DNA from: CAZHRK01 sp964534555
Lineage (GTDB): Bacteria; Babelota; Babeliae; Babelales; RVW-14
DNA length: 64,000 bases
Assembly: GCA_964534555.1 (NCBI GenBank)
Contig: CAZHRK010000001.1
Coordinates: forward strand, 310,001 to 374,000
Direction of reading: 5' to 3'
The position numbers and the translations under genes were made by a program. The notes under the pieces are model-generated. The model worked only from the letters and a program-made list of their open reading frames with translations, did no database searches and had not been told where the DNA came from. Below are positions 7,941 through 16,359 of the stretch, in pieces (positions within the stretch are counted from its first letter, which is position 1; every line of letters begins with the position of its first letter).

Positions 7941-8043
7941 TCTTTCTTTATTGATAGGTCGCTTGTAATTAAAAAGTGTCCTATTTTTCTTTAATTATTG
8001 TGGCAAATCTGACATGGCTTTTTAGATACTAGTACCGTTGTTG

Positions 8044-8049
8044 TATAAT
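8044..8049 (+). promoter_or_regulatory. Possible -10 box for the PP-loop/propeller operon
   Basis: A perfect TATAAT lies 30 bases before the GTG start. No good -35 box is found at 16-18 bases, so this is tentative. Confidence 0.35.
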
Positions 8050-8079
8050 TACATGGTATTTAGCTGAGATGAGAATAGT

Positions 8080-9372
8080 GTGTTAAATCGCGTTCTAATC
8101 TGTGCCGGATTGATTTGTAGTCTTTTTTTACCGGTATCTTCGCTGCCACTTATTGATCAATTAATTATCCAGGACAATACCCTTAAGGTTATTCCTAGCC
8201 AGCTTTTTAAATCATCTTATTTAAGGGATGATTTTTTTGTTTATTACGACATTCATGATGTTGATTTAAAAACACTTCCACAATCTATTCTTATTATGCC
8301 TTTTCTCATGAATGTCCTACCTATCGTATGGCTTTCGGGCCTAGAGTGGGAAGTTGATGAGCTTGATGAAGATCTCTTTTATTCGCTTGGTCAGATCAAA
8401 GCTCTTTTTAAGTACATTTACCCTAATGCGCCACTAAGCGGTAAGCTCTCTATAAAAAAATTAATCAAAAATGTAATAGAAGACTCAGGTGATTATAGTT
8501 TTATGATGCCTTTCAGCGGTGGGCTTGATTCTGTTGCTACGTCGCTTACATATAAAAATCAAAAGCAATTACTTGTTCTTGTGCGTGAGCACCAAGGATT
8601 TGTAGATGATGTTCAGTGGATAGCTGCAGAAAAAAATGTTCATGCTTTTGCGCGTGATCAGAAGCATGATTGTGCTTTTGTTATTTCAAATTATCAGCGC
8701 TGCATTAAGCATATGAGAGAGTTTTCAGCTACACCGGGGCTATCAAGGGGGACATCGCATGGGCTTGGGTGGCTAGGAATTTTAGCGCCGCTTGCAGTTG
8801 CAAAAAGATGTAACCGCATAAAAATTGCGAGCAGTATTACATGGAATTATCCTCACCAAAAAATCTTATGCCCTATGATTGACGACACACTTAGATGTGC
8901 ATCGATACGTGTCATGCATGATGGATTTGATTTTTCTCGTGTTGATAAAATGGAGCAGGTTGCGCCCGCGCTTGTAAGTACATCATCATGGTCTATTTAT
9001 GTCTGCCAAAAAAGCACTAATGGAAAAAACTGCTGTGCCTGTGAAAAATGCCTTAGGACAATAGCAGCTCTTCTGGCCCTTAATCGTGTTGATCTTTATC
9101 GTTACGGATTTGATCTTTCGCAAAATGCAGCTGAAGCTTCTATCGAAAAATTGATTTCATACTGGGCCACTCATGCACCATGGAGGCTTGAATCACTTCA
9201 GAAAAAAATTAGAGACAAAGGTCTACAATCATCCTCAGCATTTTTGCATAAGCTATCATCTGCATGCTATCAGGAGCCAAAGAAAATTATTGATTACAAA
9301 AAGTTCGCTGATCAGCTTGATGCGCTTCGTCAAAAAGCTCAGGCTTCTTATAACAAGGAATTCTATGTTTGA
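8080..9372 (+). CDS. Exported PP-loop (ATP pyrophosphatase fold) protein
   Basis: The 430-aa protein has an N-terminal signal-like segment (MLNRVLICAGLICSLFLPVSS) and, from about residue 140, a PP-loop nucleotide-binding motif SGGLDS at 146-151. A cysteine cluster, C309 and C318, C319, C321, C324 followed by LRT, resembles the CxxCxxC zinc motif of QueC-like and other PP-loop ATP-utilising proteins. The family activates substrates by adenylation and needs ATP; the substrate here is unknown. The start is GTG at 8080 with GATGAGA upstream. Its stop overlaps the next gene by eight bases, so the two are translationally coupled. Export of an ATP-dependent enzyme is unusual; either the N-terminus is a membrane anchor or the protein works where ATP is available, such as host cytosol. 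Confidence 0.7.
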   Translation: MLNRVLICAGLICSLFLPVSSLPLIDQLIIQDNTLKVIPSQLFKSSYLRDDFFVYYDIHDVDLKTLPQSILIMPFLMNVLPIVWLSGLEWEVDELDEDLFYSLGQIKALFKYIYPNAPLSGKLSIKKLIKNVIEDSGDYSFMMPFSGGLDSVATSLTYKNQKQLLVLVREHQGFVDDVQWIAAEKNVHAFARDQKHDCAFVISNYQRCIKHMREFSATPGLSRGTSHGLGWLGILAPLAVAKRCNRIKIASSITWNYPHQKILCPMIDDTLRCASIRVMHDGFDFSRVDKMEQVAPALVSTSSWSIYVCQKSTNGKNCCACEKCLRTIAALLALNRVDLYRYGFDLSQNAAEASIEKLISYWATHAPWRLESLQKKIRDKGLQSSSAFLHKLSSACYQEPKKIIDYKKFADQLDALRQKAQASYNKEFYV

Positions 9373-10423
9373 AAAAATCATAGGTTTTATCTGCCTGATG
9401 TATCTCCACCTGAGTGCATGTTCATTAATTCCTCGTTGTGTGATTCCCACCCCGAATTCAGTGCTTCTGGAAAAAGAAAAACATATTCCATTGTACATCG
9501 GTGGGCGCACGCGTTATTCAACGTGCACAGGCGTGACATGGTTTCATGAAAATTATTTAGCGGTAATTAATTTATACGGAAACAGGCTTGATATTTATTC
9601 ATTTGATCGTTTAAAAAATACCTGCACACACATTCAAGAAATAACAAATGATCATGGCGCTCAGCTTGGTCGACCAGAAAATATTATAGCGTCACCGGAT
9701 GGAAAGTTTTTAGCCGTTGCATCTGATTATCCAAAACCTGGAGTTATTTTATACAGTATTGATCAAGAAACCCATCGTGTTGATCCTGTCCCACGCTTTC
9801 GAGTGATTGCGCGCGGGCTGACCCATAATGCTCGCTTTACCCCTGATTCAAAATTTTTAGCCACTGCGGGGTGGGACCATAGGCGCGCACTTTGTTTTTA
9901 TACATTTTTTGTACAAGATGGCATGCCAGAGCTTAAAGAGCATTCTGTTCGTTCAAATAATTTTTCTGAGCTTGTATCAAAAATTATTACATTTACCGCA
10001 AATGGTCGATTCGCAATCGCTAGTCATAGCGTAAAAGCTGCGTTTAAAGATAGCGGTAGTGTGCATGGATGCATTCAGGTTTATAAGTTTGATCAAAAAG
10101 CAGGAACGCTTGGTAAGAGCGTTAGCTTTGTTGAAGATAAAGATAATGCATTTTGTTATGAAGATGTTGTTTTGTTAGATAATGATACAAAGCTTCTTTT
10201 TACAGATCAAAATAATGACAGGCTTGTGCTTTACTTATTTGATCCTGAATCCGGTGCCATAGCATCTGAACCACTTTACTATGATTCAAAAGATTTATTA
10301 CTCGATTTTCCTCATGGAATGTCTCTTTCACATGATAAAAAATATCTTGCTCTAACAAATTATGGTAATGATACATGTGTTATTTATGAGCTCTCATCGG
10401 TTAATACAGCTTCATCGATATAA
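9365..10423 (+). CDS. Beta-propeller lipoprotein
   Basis: The 352-aa protein starts with a lipoprotein signal: a hydrophobic stretch ending in the canonical lipobox LSAC. The mature part has repeating blade-like units such as DGKFLAVASDYPKPGVILYS, DSKFLATAGWDHRRALCFY and DKKYLALTNYGNDTCVIYEL, as in WD40-like or lactonase-like propellers. Propellers usually bind partners; no catalytic residues are obvious. The start at 9365 is chosen because it gives the lipobox and overlaps the PP-loop gene stop (ATGTTTGA). It probably works with that protein at the membrane. Its 3' end overlaps the convergent glycosyltransferase gene by 40 bases. Confidence 0.75.
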   Translation: MFEKIIGFICLMYLHLSACSLIPRCVIPTPNSVLLEKEKHIPLYIGGRTRYSTCTGVTWFHENYLAVINLYGNRLDIYSFDRLKNTCTHIQEITNDHGAQLGRPENIIASPDGKFLAVASDYPKPGVILYSIDQETHRVDPVPRFRVIARGLTHNARFTPDSKFLATAGWDHRRALCFYTFFVQDGMPELKEHSVRSNNFSELVSKIITFTANGRFAIASHSVKAAFKDSGSVHGCIQVYKFDQKAGTLGKSVSFVEDKDNAFCYEDVVLLDNDTKLLFTDQNNDRLVLYLFDPESGAIASEPLYYDSKDLLLDFPHGMSLSHDKKYLALTNYGNDTCVIYELSSVNTASSI

Positions 10424-11511
10424 TTAAAATCTTTTATTTCAAAGTCTTCGTTAAAGATCTCAAGTGAGCTGTTTACGTGAGTGCTGTCAAATTTTTCTTT
10501 TGTAAAAGAGATACCTTCTTCTCCTATGTGAACAGCTCTGTTTACAGCTGTTCTTAATTTGACATAACCATTTGTATAGAGCGCTATGCCTGTCATTGCA
10601 TCTTGGCACGGTTCAAAATGTGCAGAGTGAGCACGTTCTATAATACGAATAAGTCTTTTAGCCTTAATTGATTTGGTTGCATCAAACAGATTTTTTTGTT
10701 TTCTTATTGATTTAAGATAGTGCTTAAGCCAAAACTTTATTTTGAATGAAACTTCAGGATGCTTTGCAGGTTTAGAGCGTTGTAGGTCGTACTCACTTGT
10801 ATCTGGAATTAAGTTTACAAAGGTTTCAAATTGGTAGAGTACGCGCTTGATGTCATCCCAGACTTTTTTACTTATGCAGTAATCAATAAAGCACCACCAA
10901 AAATCATATCCTGTTTCAATAACATCATTAAGATGGTTTCTTTTATTGAATCTTTTTTTAGTGTCGCATGCCCATGTTTGAACAGCGCCAATATTGGCAA
11001 ATGTTTTCTTTGCCCATTCGTCTAGCGCGTGCATTGTGTGAATATATGATGGCGCTACTTTTATATCTTCTTCCAAAATTATTACGCGCTCAAATCCGCA
11101 CCAATCAAATAAGAAACGTTTTGAATCAACATGATTTTTGGGGCACCCATAGTTCTTGGGGCGCGCGATTATATATTTATGTTTAATGGCTGATCTAGTA
11201 ATAATATCTTTGTTTTCTTCTTGTTTTGATTTTGGTCCACCATCTAAGAAAAAGTAAAATGGAATAGTTTGCGATTCTGGGTTTTGTTCAAGTGATGCAA
11301 TTGTCTGTGCAAGATACTGTGGTCTATTAAAAGCTATAACAGCAACACAGTCAGGCTGGTTCATGCGCTTTGATATATCTTTGTATTCTTCATCATAATT
11401 ATATGAATCAAGAGATGGGTAATTAAAAAGCTCAATCGCTGAAAAAGCAAATCCACCGCTGCTTATGAGTATAAGTAGCACTTTGAATAATAATTTTGTT
11501 ATCACCACCAT
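10384..11511 (-). CDS. Exported GNT-I-like glycosyltransferase
   Basis: The 375-aa protein has an N-terminal hydrophobic signal or anchor (residues 1-25). A GT-A fold follows, starting at VAVIAFNRPQYLAQTIASL (residues 56-74). The metal-binding acidic triplet is EED at 147-149 in VIILEEDIKVAPSY, like the EDD of eukaryotic N-acetylglucosaminyltransferase I (GT13). An ETGYDFWWCF segment lies further on. Such enzymes transfer a sugar from a nucleotide sugar. GNT-I sits in the Golgi lumen; in a bacterium nucleotide sugars are cytosolic, so a signal sequence is odd. It could be an N-in membrane anchor or secretion to the host. TAGGAG lies just before the ATG. The substrate is unknown. Confidence 0.7.
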   Translation of the reverse strand: MVVITKLLFKVLLILISSGGFAFSAIELFNYPSLDSYNYDEEYKDISKRMNQPDCVAVIAFNRPQYLAQTIASLEQNPESQTIPFYFFLDGGPKSKQEENKDIITRSAIKHKYIIARPKNYGCPKNHVDSKRFLFDWCGFERVIILEEDIKVAPSYIHTMHALDEWAKKTFANIGAVQTWACDTKKRFNKRNHLNDVIETGYDFWWCFIDYCISKKVWDDIKRVLYQFETFVNLIPDTSEYDLQRSKPAKHPEVSFKIKFWLKHYLKSIRKQKNLFDATKSIKAKRLIRIIERAHSAHFEPCQDAMTGIALYTNGYVKLRTAVNRAVHIGEEGISFTKEKFDSTHVNSSLEIFNEDFEIKDFNYIDEAVLTDESS

Positions 11512-11640
11512 ATGCTCCTAAAAAATAGTTTCATAAGCATACGAAGATTTGTTCGCGTGGACTATATTTTACTACAGATCGTCAGGTGTGGCCGTTTTAA
11601 AAGAACGATATGATAATGTGATAGTTTATTTTGGAAAGAA

Positions 11641-11666
11641 AAGGGGGCTTGTAAACAAGCCCCCTT
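11641..11666 (-). terminator. Terminator of pepA
   Basis: AAGGGGGCTTG (11641-11651) pairs with CAAGCCCCCTT (11656-11666) just after the pepA stop on the minus strand, followed there by TTCTTT. Confidence 0.85.
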
Positions 11667-11671
11667 ACGAA

Positions 11672-13213
11672 TTATGACAATTGATTCATATGACCATGTT
11701 TGAGTACAAACTCAACAAGCAGTCGTATGCTTGCTCCTGTTGCACCGTTACCAACATAGTTTACACCAGGGACATCATGTGCAGTTCCTGCGATATCAAG
11801 GTGTGCCCAGCGTGCCTTGCTTACGAAGTTAGAAAGGAACGTTCCACCAACGATGGTGCCACCATAATAAGCTGATGACCCATTGTTATGAATATCTGCA
11901 ACTTTTGACTTGATAGCTTCATTAAAGTCTTCATCAAGCGGGAGTCTCCAGGTGCGATCGCCTGTTTGTTTGCCAAGCTCAAGAAGCTCTTGCGCAAGCT
12001 GATCGTCTTTAGACATGACTGCTGTGTAGAAGTGTCCAAGCGCATGCTGCACTGCACCTGTAAGCGTTGCAATGTCAATCATAATAGCTGGATTATAATG
12101 CTTCTCTGCGTATACAAGTGTGTCTGAAAGAACGAGGCGGCCTTCTGCATCTGTGTTTTGAATTTCTACAGTTTTGCCATTCATGCAAATGATAATATCA
12201 TCAGGACGTGAAGCTTTGCCGCTTGGCATGTTTTCAACAAGCGGTGTAAGCCCAACAACATTAATGCGCGGCTTGAGTGTGCCAAAAATATCCATCATGC
12301 TTATAACTGCTGCAGCGCCAGACATATCAAACTTCATGCCATTAATTCCGCTTGTTGGCTTGAGGTTGATTCCTCCGGTGTCAAACATAATGCCTTTGCC
12401 GCATAGCGCTATCGTTGGTGCGTCTTTATCACCGCATGAGTATTCAAGTACAACAAACTTGCCTTCTTGATCAGATCCTGCATCAACAGCACAAAATCCA
12501 CCCATGCCAAGTTCAAGTGCTTTTTCACGGCCAAAAATTGTTTTTTTAAGATTATGCTTAGCAGCGATCTTTTCAGCTTCAGCTGCGAGTACGCTTGGTG
12601 TCATGTGATTTGCTGGAAGGTCTGCCCAGCCGCGCGCTTGGTTAATCCCAAGGCCGATAATATTGCCGTGTTCAAGCGATAATTTATATGCTTCAAGGCT
12701 ATGCTCTTGGTCGATTGCAACAAGGAGATCTGCTGACCACTGTACATTTTTTTTATCTGATTTGAATGTGCTGAATTCATAAGCAGCCATATGGGCTGTG
12801 ATTGCAAGTTGTTTTACTAATTCATGCGCACTAACGGAGAAATATTTTTCTTCAGGGAGCGCTACAATTGCATTTTTAATACCATGGCGCTTCATTGTGC
12901 TGATACCTGAAGCAAGAGCTCGTCTGAGTGCTTCAAGATTATTGTCCCAGCTTTTGTTGAGGGGGCCAACTCCGACAAAAATGAATTGTGCCAGCTTATT
13001 GTCGCGCATAGCTGTTAGTGAAAAGCATTGGCCCTTTTTGCCATCAAACTGATGCTTTTTTAGCATCTCTTTAAGATGCGGATAATGATCTTGCTCTATG
13101 ACCGCTAAAGGAGAAAGGTGTGTTGGTTGTTCAAGGCCGTCTTTTATAAAAAAGATATAGCCTTCGACTTCATTCTGCCAGAAAGACTTTTTGCTTAATT
13201 GTACATTCAGCAT
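11672..13213 (-). CDS. pepA: Leucyl aminopeptidase (M17 family)
   Basis: Cytosolic di-metal aminopeptidase (513 aa) that removes N-terminal residues, often leucine, in peptide turnover. The C-terminal catalytic domain carries the metal and active-site motifs GKGIMFDTGG and NTDAEGRLVLSD, followed by DIATLTGA. The N-terminal half is the usual regulatory/hexamer domain, and the length is typical. The start at 13213 is preferred over an ATG six bases upstream because AAAGG then sits at the right distance. Peptide use would suit a host-dependent organism living on imported peptides. Confidence 0.95.
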   Translation of the reverse strand: MLNVQLSKKSFWQNEVEGYIFFIKDGLEQPTHLSPLAVIEQDHYPHLKEMLKKHQFDGKKGQCFSLTAMRDNKLAQFIFVGVGPLNKSWDNNLEALRRALASGISTMKRHGIKNAIVALPEEKYFSVSAHELVKQLAITAHMAAYEFSTFKSDKKNVQWSADLLVAIDQEHSLEAYKLSLEHGNIIGLGINQARGWADLPANHMTPSVLAAEAEKIAAKHNLKKTIFGREKALELGMGGFCAVDAGSDQEGKFVVLEYSCGDKDAPTIALCGKGIMFDTGGINLKPTSGINGMKFDMSGAAAVISMMDIFGTLKPRINVVGLTPLVENMPSGKASRPDDIIICMNGKTVEIQNTDAEGRLVLSDTLVYAEKHYNPAIMIDIATLTGAVQHALGHFYTAVMSKDDQLAQELLELGKQTGDRTWRLPLDEDFNEAIKSKVADIHNNGSSAYYGGTIVGGTFLSNFVSKARWAHLDIAGTAHDVPGVNYVGNGATGASIRLLVEFVLKHGHMNQLS

Positions 13214-13325
13214 GTGCATCCTTTATGCTTAGCTGATACGCACAAGGGCTCATAAAGCTGAGTCATATTGTGCAACCAGCCTGTTGTAATTATTTGGGTA
13301 CGATTGCACAAAATATTTTAAGATA

Positions 13326-13709
13326 TTATGTATTGTGCTCTTCGTACTGAGCGATTCCTTCATGTAATACATGAAGACTTAGTAGCGCGCATTTCATACG
13401 CGTTGGCCCAAGTTGAATTCCCACAAGCTGAAGTATATCATCACGCGTAATATTTTTGAGCTCAGAAAGATTTTTATTAAGAGCGTGCTCACACAAAAGC
13501 GATGCACTTGCTTGACTGATAACGCACCCAGTGCCATCAAAGCCAATATCTTGAATACTATTATCTTTAATAACAGCCGCGATATGTATTTTATCTCCGC
13601 ATGATGGATTATATTGTCCTGCTGAAAAATCAGGATTGCTGATTGTTTTTTTGAATTCTGAGTTTTTAAAGTGCTCCACGAGAATATCGTGGAAAAGTGA
13701 TTCACTCAT
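13326..13709 (-). CDS. sufU: SufU-like iron-sulfur scaffold / sulfur acceptor
   Basis: The 127-aa protein has the three conserved cysteines and the aspartate of the IscU/SufU fold: NPSCGD, GTGCVIS and RMKCALL. SufU binds zinc and accepts sulfur from SufS for Fe-S cluster assembly. The gene follows sufS by six bases in the same direction, which supports SufU rather than IscU. The SufBCD scaffold is not in the window. Confidence 0.9.
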   Translation of the reverse strand: MSESLFHDILVEHFKNSEFKKTISNPDFSAGQYNPSCGDKIHIAAVIKDNSIQDIGFDGTGCVISQASASLLCEHALNKNLSELKNITRDDILQLVGIQLGPTRMKCALLSLHVLHEGIAQYEEHNT

Positions 13710-13715
13710 AGTACC

Positions 13716-14942
13716 TTAGGCGCTCATATGTTTGCGAAATGATGTTACGATTTCTTCAATAGCATTACAGCAATTAATAATGTCTTCAACGCTGGTATAG
13801 CACCCAACGCTTATTCGTAGCAGTGATTGATGTCCAAGTGTTGTTACGAGGGGTTGCACACAATGATGTCCCGCGCGTACTGCAATCTGTCTTTCACCAA
13901 GGTGACCAGCAAGGTCATGCGCGTGCATGCCGTCAACACCAAAAGCTAAAACATGTTTATGCTGTTGATTATTTGCAGCCACAAGTTGTATTCCATCTAC
14001 TTTGCTCAGCATTAAGCAAGCAAGCTCAATCAGCTTGGTTTCATGTGCTGCTATTTGATCAAAATTAAAGTTTTCAAGAATAAAACGTACGCTAGCACCA
14101 AGGCCAATAATACTTGCTATTGCAGGTGTGCCAGCTTCAAACTTTGTTGGTGCTGGGGCGAATGTAGCGCTCGTGAAATCAACATGTTGTACCATTCCGC
14201 CGCCAACTTGGTAAGGCTGTATGCTTCGAGCAAGAGCTTTTGACACATACATAATTCCAACGCCTGTTGGGCCGTATAATTTATGGCCAGAGACAACAAG
14301 TGCGTCAACATTAAGCTTGCGCAGTGAGATTTTTTGATGGGGTGCTGCTTGAGCTGCATCAATAATTGTGACTGCTTTATAAAACCGGGCTGCCGCTAGG
14401 AATTTTTCAAGATCACCAGCTTGCCAAATGTCGCCAAGTATATTTGAGCACATGGTTACGCTTACTATTTTTGTCTGAGCTGTAACGTAATCACTTGGGT
14501 TTACAAGCATGTGCGTTTTTTTATCGACAGGAATGAAGACAAGCTTTGCGCCAGATTCTTCTGCCAGGCGCTGCCATGGGATTAAGTTTGCATGGTGCTC
14601 AGCTTCAGTAAGAAGGATATGATCTCCTGGATTAACTTTTGACCTGAGCATATACGCGAGTGCATTAAGCGACTCTGTGGTGCCCTTGGTAAAAGCAATC
14701 TCTTGGGCGCTTGGCGCGTCAAGAAGCTTGGCACAAAGTTCACGGGCTTCTTCATACAGGGTGGTTGCTTTTTCAGCGTCTTGATAAAGGCCGCGATGAA
14801 CTGTTGCATATGATGACGTATAAAAATGAGTAATGGCATCAATCATAGCCTGCGGCTTATGTGCAGACGCAGCCGTATCAAGGTAGGTAACCCCTGATGA
14901 TTGGATATATGGAAAAAATGATCGTAACGATATGCCAGGCAT
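13716..14942 (-). CDS. sufS: Cysteine desulfurase (SufS type)
   Basis: PLP enzyme (408 aa) that removes sulfur from cysteine as a protein persulfide for Fe-S cluster assembly. The PLP lysine is in SGHKLYGPTG, the histidine in TEAEHHANLIPW, and the catalytic cysteine in RAGHHCVQP near the C-terminus. The short loop before that cysteine is typical of group II (SufS/CsdA) enzymes. It is first in a two-gene operon with sufU. The protein begins MPGISLRSFFPYIQ and lacks a signal. Confidence 0.95.
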   Translation of the reverse strand: MPGISLRSFFPYIQSSGVTYLDTAASAHKPQAMIDAITHFYTSSYATVHRGLYQDAEKATTLYEEARELCAKLLDAPSAQEIAFTKGTTESLNALAYMLRSKVNPGDHILLTEAEHHANLIPWQRLAEESGAKLVFIPVDKKTHMLVNPSDYVTAQTKIVSVTMCSNILGDIWQAGDLEKFLAAARFYKAVTIIDAAQAAPHQKISLRKLNVDALVVSGHKLYGPTGVGIMYVSKALARSIQPYQVGGGMVQHVDFTSATFAPAPTKFEAGTPAIASIIGLGASVRFILENFNFDQIAAHETKLIELACLMLSKVDGIQLVAANNQQHKHVLAFGVDGMHAHDLAGHLGERQIAVRAGHHCVQPLVTTLGHQSLLRISVGCYTSVEDIINCCNAIEEIVTSFRKHMSA

Positions 14943-15069
14943 GATCAGGTCTTTTCTCTATAAATAGCCGTAATACGACATCATATTTTGTAACAAAGCT
15001 ATTCTACTCTAATAATCGTTAATTTGCTAACGGCATCGCCTTTAAATTCAGATTGAAAATTGTTAGCGT

Positions 15070-15097
15070 TTGACAATTGGGGTTGACGTGGTACAGT
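15070..15097 (+). promoter_or_regulatory. Possible promoter of the hydrolase-accC-BCCP-merR group
   Basis: A perfect TTGACA (15070-15075) and TACAGT (15092-15097) are separated by 16 bases. The start codon follows about 55 bases downstream. Confidence 0.5.
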
Positions 15098-15151
15098 GGT
15101 GTCTCAATTTGGGAATAGGGAGCAAATAGGCCCTGTATAAGGATTAAATCA

Positions 15152-16345
15152 ATGAATTTAATGACTGTTGTATACTCGTTTTTCATACTGTTTATTCAGC
15201 TAATGACTCCGGTTCGCGCTGCGGAGGTTCCGTCGCATTTTCTTTATGATGCAGAGACATCATTCTTTTTTGGCCAAGAGCGTAAAATGGCCGTCTCTCC
15301 AGAGCTTGAGGCACTTGCTAAAAAAGCATATGGCTGGCTTAACAGCTCTGTTTATTTTGATTCAAAACTCCTTGGCAATCTTAAGTTTATGCGCAATCAG
15401 CATCTTAAGAAGAAGCCAAATCACGCTGAAGTAGGGCGTATTTTTACAGTTGAAACTGTTGATAGTGTAAAAATTGAGTGCACCTATTTTGATCGAGGAA
15501 GTGATACACTTATTGTTGTTGCTGAAGGTTTTACAAACAATCGTGAACAAATGTCCCCATTTATTGCGATGTTTCCTGATGTAGATATCGTTCTTTTCGA
15601 TTTTAGAGGCCATGGTACTAATGAAGCGGGACTCTTTAATTTTGCAAAGAGCCTTGCGGGTATTGATACATCAAAAATCCGATTTGGCCTTGATGAAGAT
15701 AAAGATGTCAAAGCCGTGGTAAATGGATTTAAAAAGTTTAAACAGCAGCGAACATCCGCTCCTTATGAAAAAGTGATTGGTCTTGGTTTGTGTTATGGCG
15801 CGTTCATACTTGCAAAATCACAAGCAACACACAAAAATCTTTTTGATAAGCTCATTCTTGATGGGTGCTGGTTGTCACTACCGCTCTTTGTTGAAAAAGT
15901 GCGTTCAGACCTTTTAACTATCGCAAATCCACAATCTGGTGGTTGGGCGAATCATTGGTTCTGGGGCAGAAAGATTGTTAAAAATGCTGCAGAGCTCTTG
16001 GTTACCTACGTACTTGGATTGAAGTATCATGAAAAGATCTCCTTCCTTGATTTTGCAAAAGATCTTTCAGAAACAGAGATTCTTTTTATTCAAGGTAAAG
16101 ATGATTACATGATTAGGCGCCATGAGTTTGAACAACTTTGGAACGCGATTCCGGGTGAAAATAAAATGCTCATGCTTACATCTAACGAGCACGTGCGCAA
16201 TCACCTTAAGCAAAAAGAGCTGTATAAGCTCGTATCAGATCTTTTCATAAGTGGTGGAAGAGAGCTTGCATTCGAGGTTTTATCAGAACAAGAAATTGTC
16301 GCTGACTACCTTATTGAAAGCTATATCGCTCAGTTGGTGGTATAA
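15152..16345 (+). CDS. Exported alpha/beta hydrolase with cysteine nucleophile
   Basis: The 397-aa protein has a signal peptide (MNLMTVVYSFFILFIQ..., cleavage near VRAAE) and an alpha/beta-hydrolase fold. The first strand and oxyanion region read LIVVAEGFTNNREQ, then VLFDFRGHGTN. The nucleophile elbow is GLCYG, with cysteine (C214) where most members have serine. An acid candidate is in IQGKDDYMI and the histidine in SNEHVRNH. Cysteine nucleophiles occur in dienelactone hydrolases. The substrate is unknown; it may be an esterase, peptidase or acyltransferase acting outside the cytoplasm. AAGG precedes the ATG. accC follows 14 bases later, probably in one transcript. Confidence 0.75.
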   Translation: MNLMTVVYSFFILFIQLMTPVRAAEVPSHFLYDAETSFFFGQERKMAVSPELEALAKKAYGWLNSSVYFDSKLLGNLKFMRNQHLKKKPNHAEVGRIFTVETVDSVKIECTYFDRGSDTLIVVAEGFTNNREQMSPFIAMFPDVDIVLFDFRGHGTNEAGLFNFAKSLAGIDTSKIRFGLDEDKDVKAVVNGFKKFKQQRTSAPYEKVIGLGLCYGAFILAKSQATHKNLFDKLILDGCWLSLPLFVEKVRSDLLTIANPQSGGWANHWFWGRKIVKNAAELLVTYVLGLKYHEKISFLDFAKDLSETEILFIQGKDDYMIRRHEFEQLWNAIPGENKMLMLTSNEHVRNHLKQKELYKLVSDLFISGGRELAFEVLSEQEIVADYLIESYIAQLVV

Positions 16346-16359
16346 ATCCGCTTCATGGT

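Larger units (their letters stand above)
7653..8079. other. 427-base stretch without a protein gene
   Basis: The stretch holds the tRNA promoter on the minus strand, a candidate structured RNA at about 7869-7940, and a TATAAT box at 8044-8049 that may serve the plus-strand gene starting at 8080. Reading frames here are not convincing as genes. The remainder is AT-rich with nothing recognisable. Confidence 0.7.
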
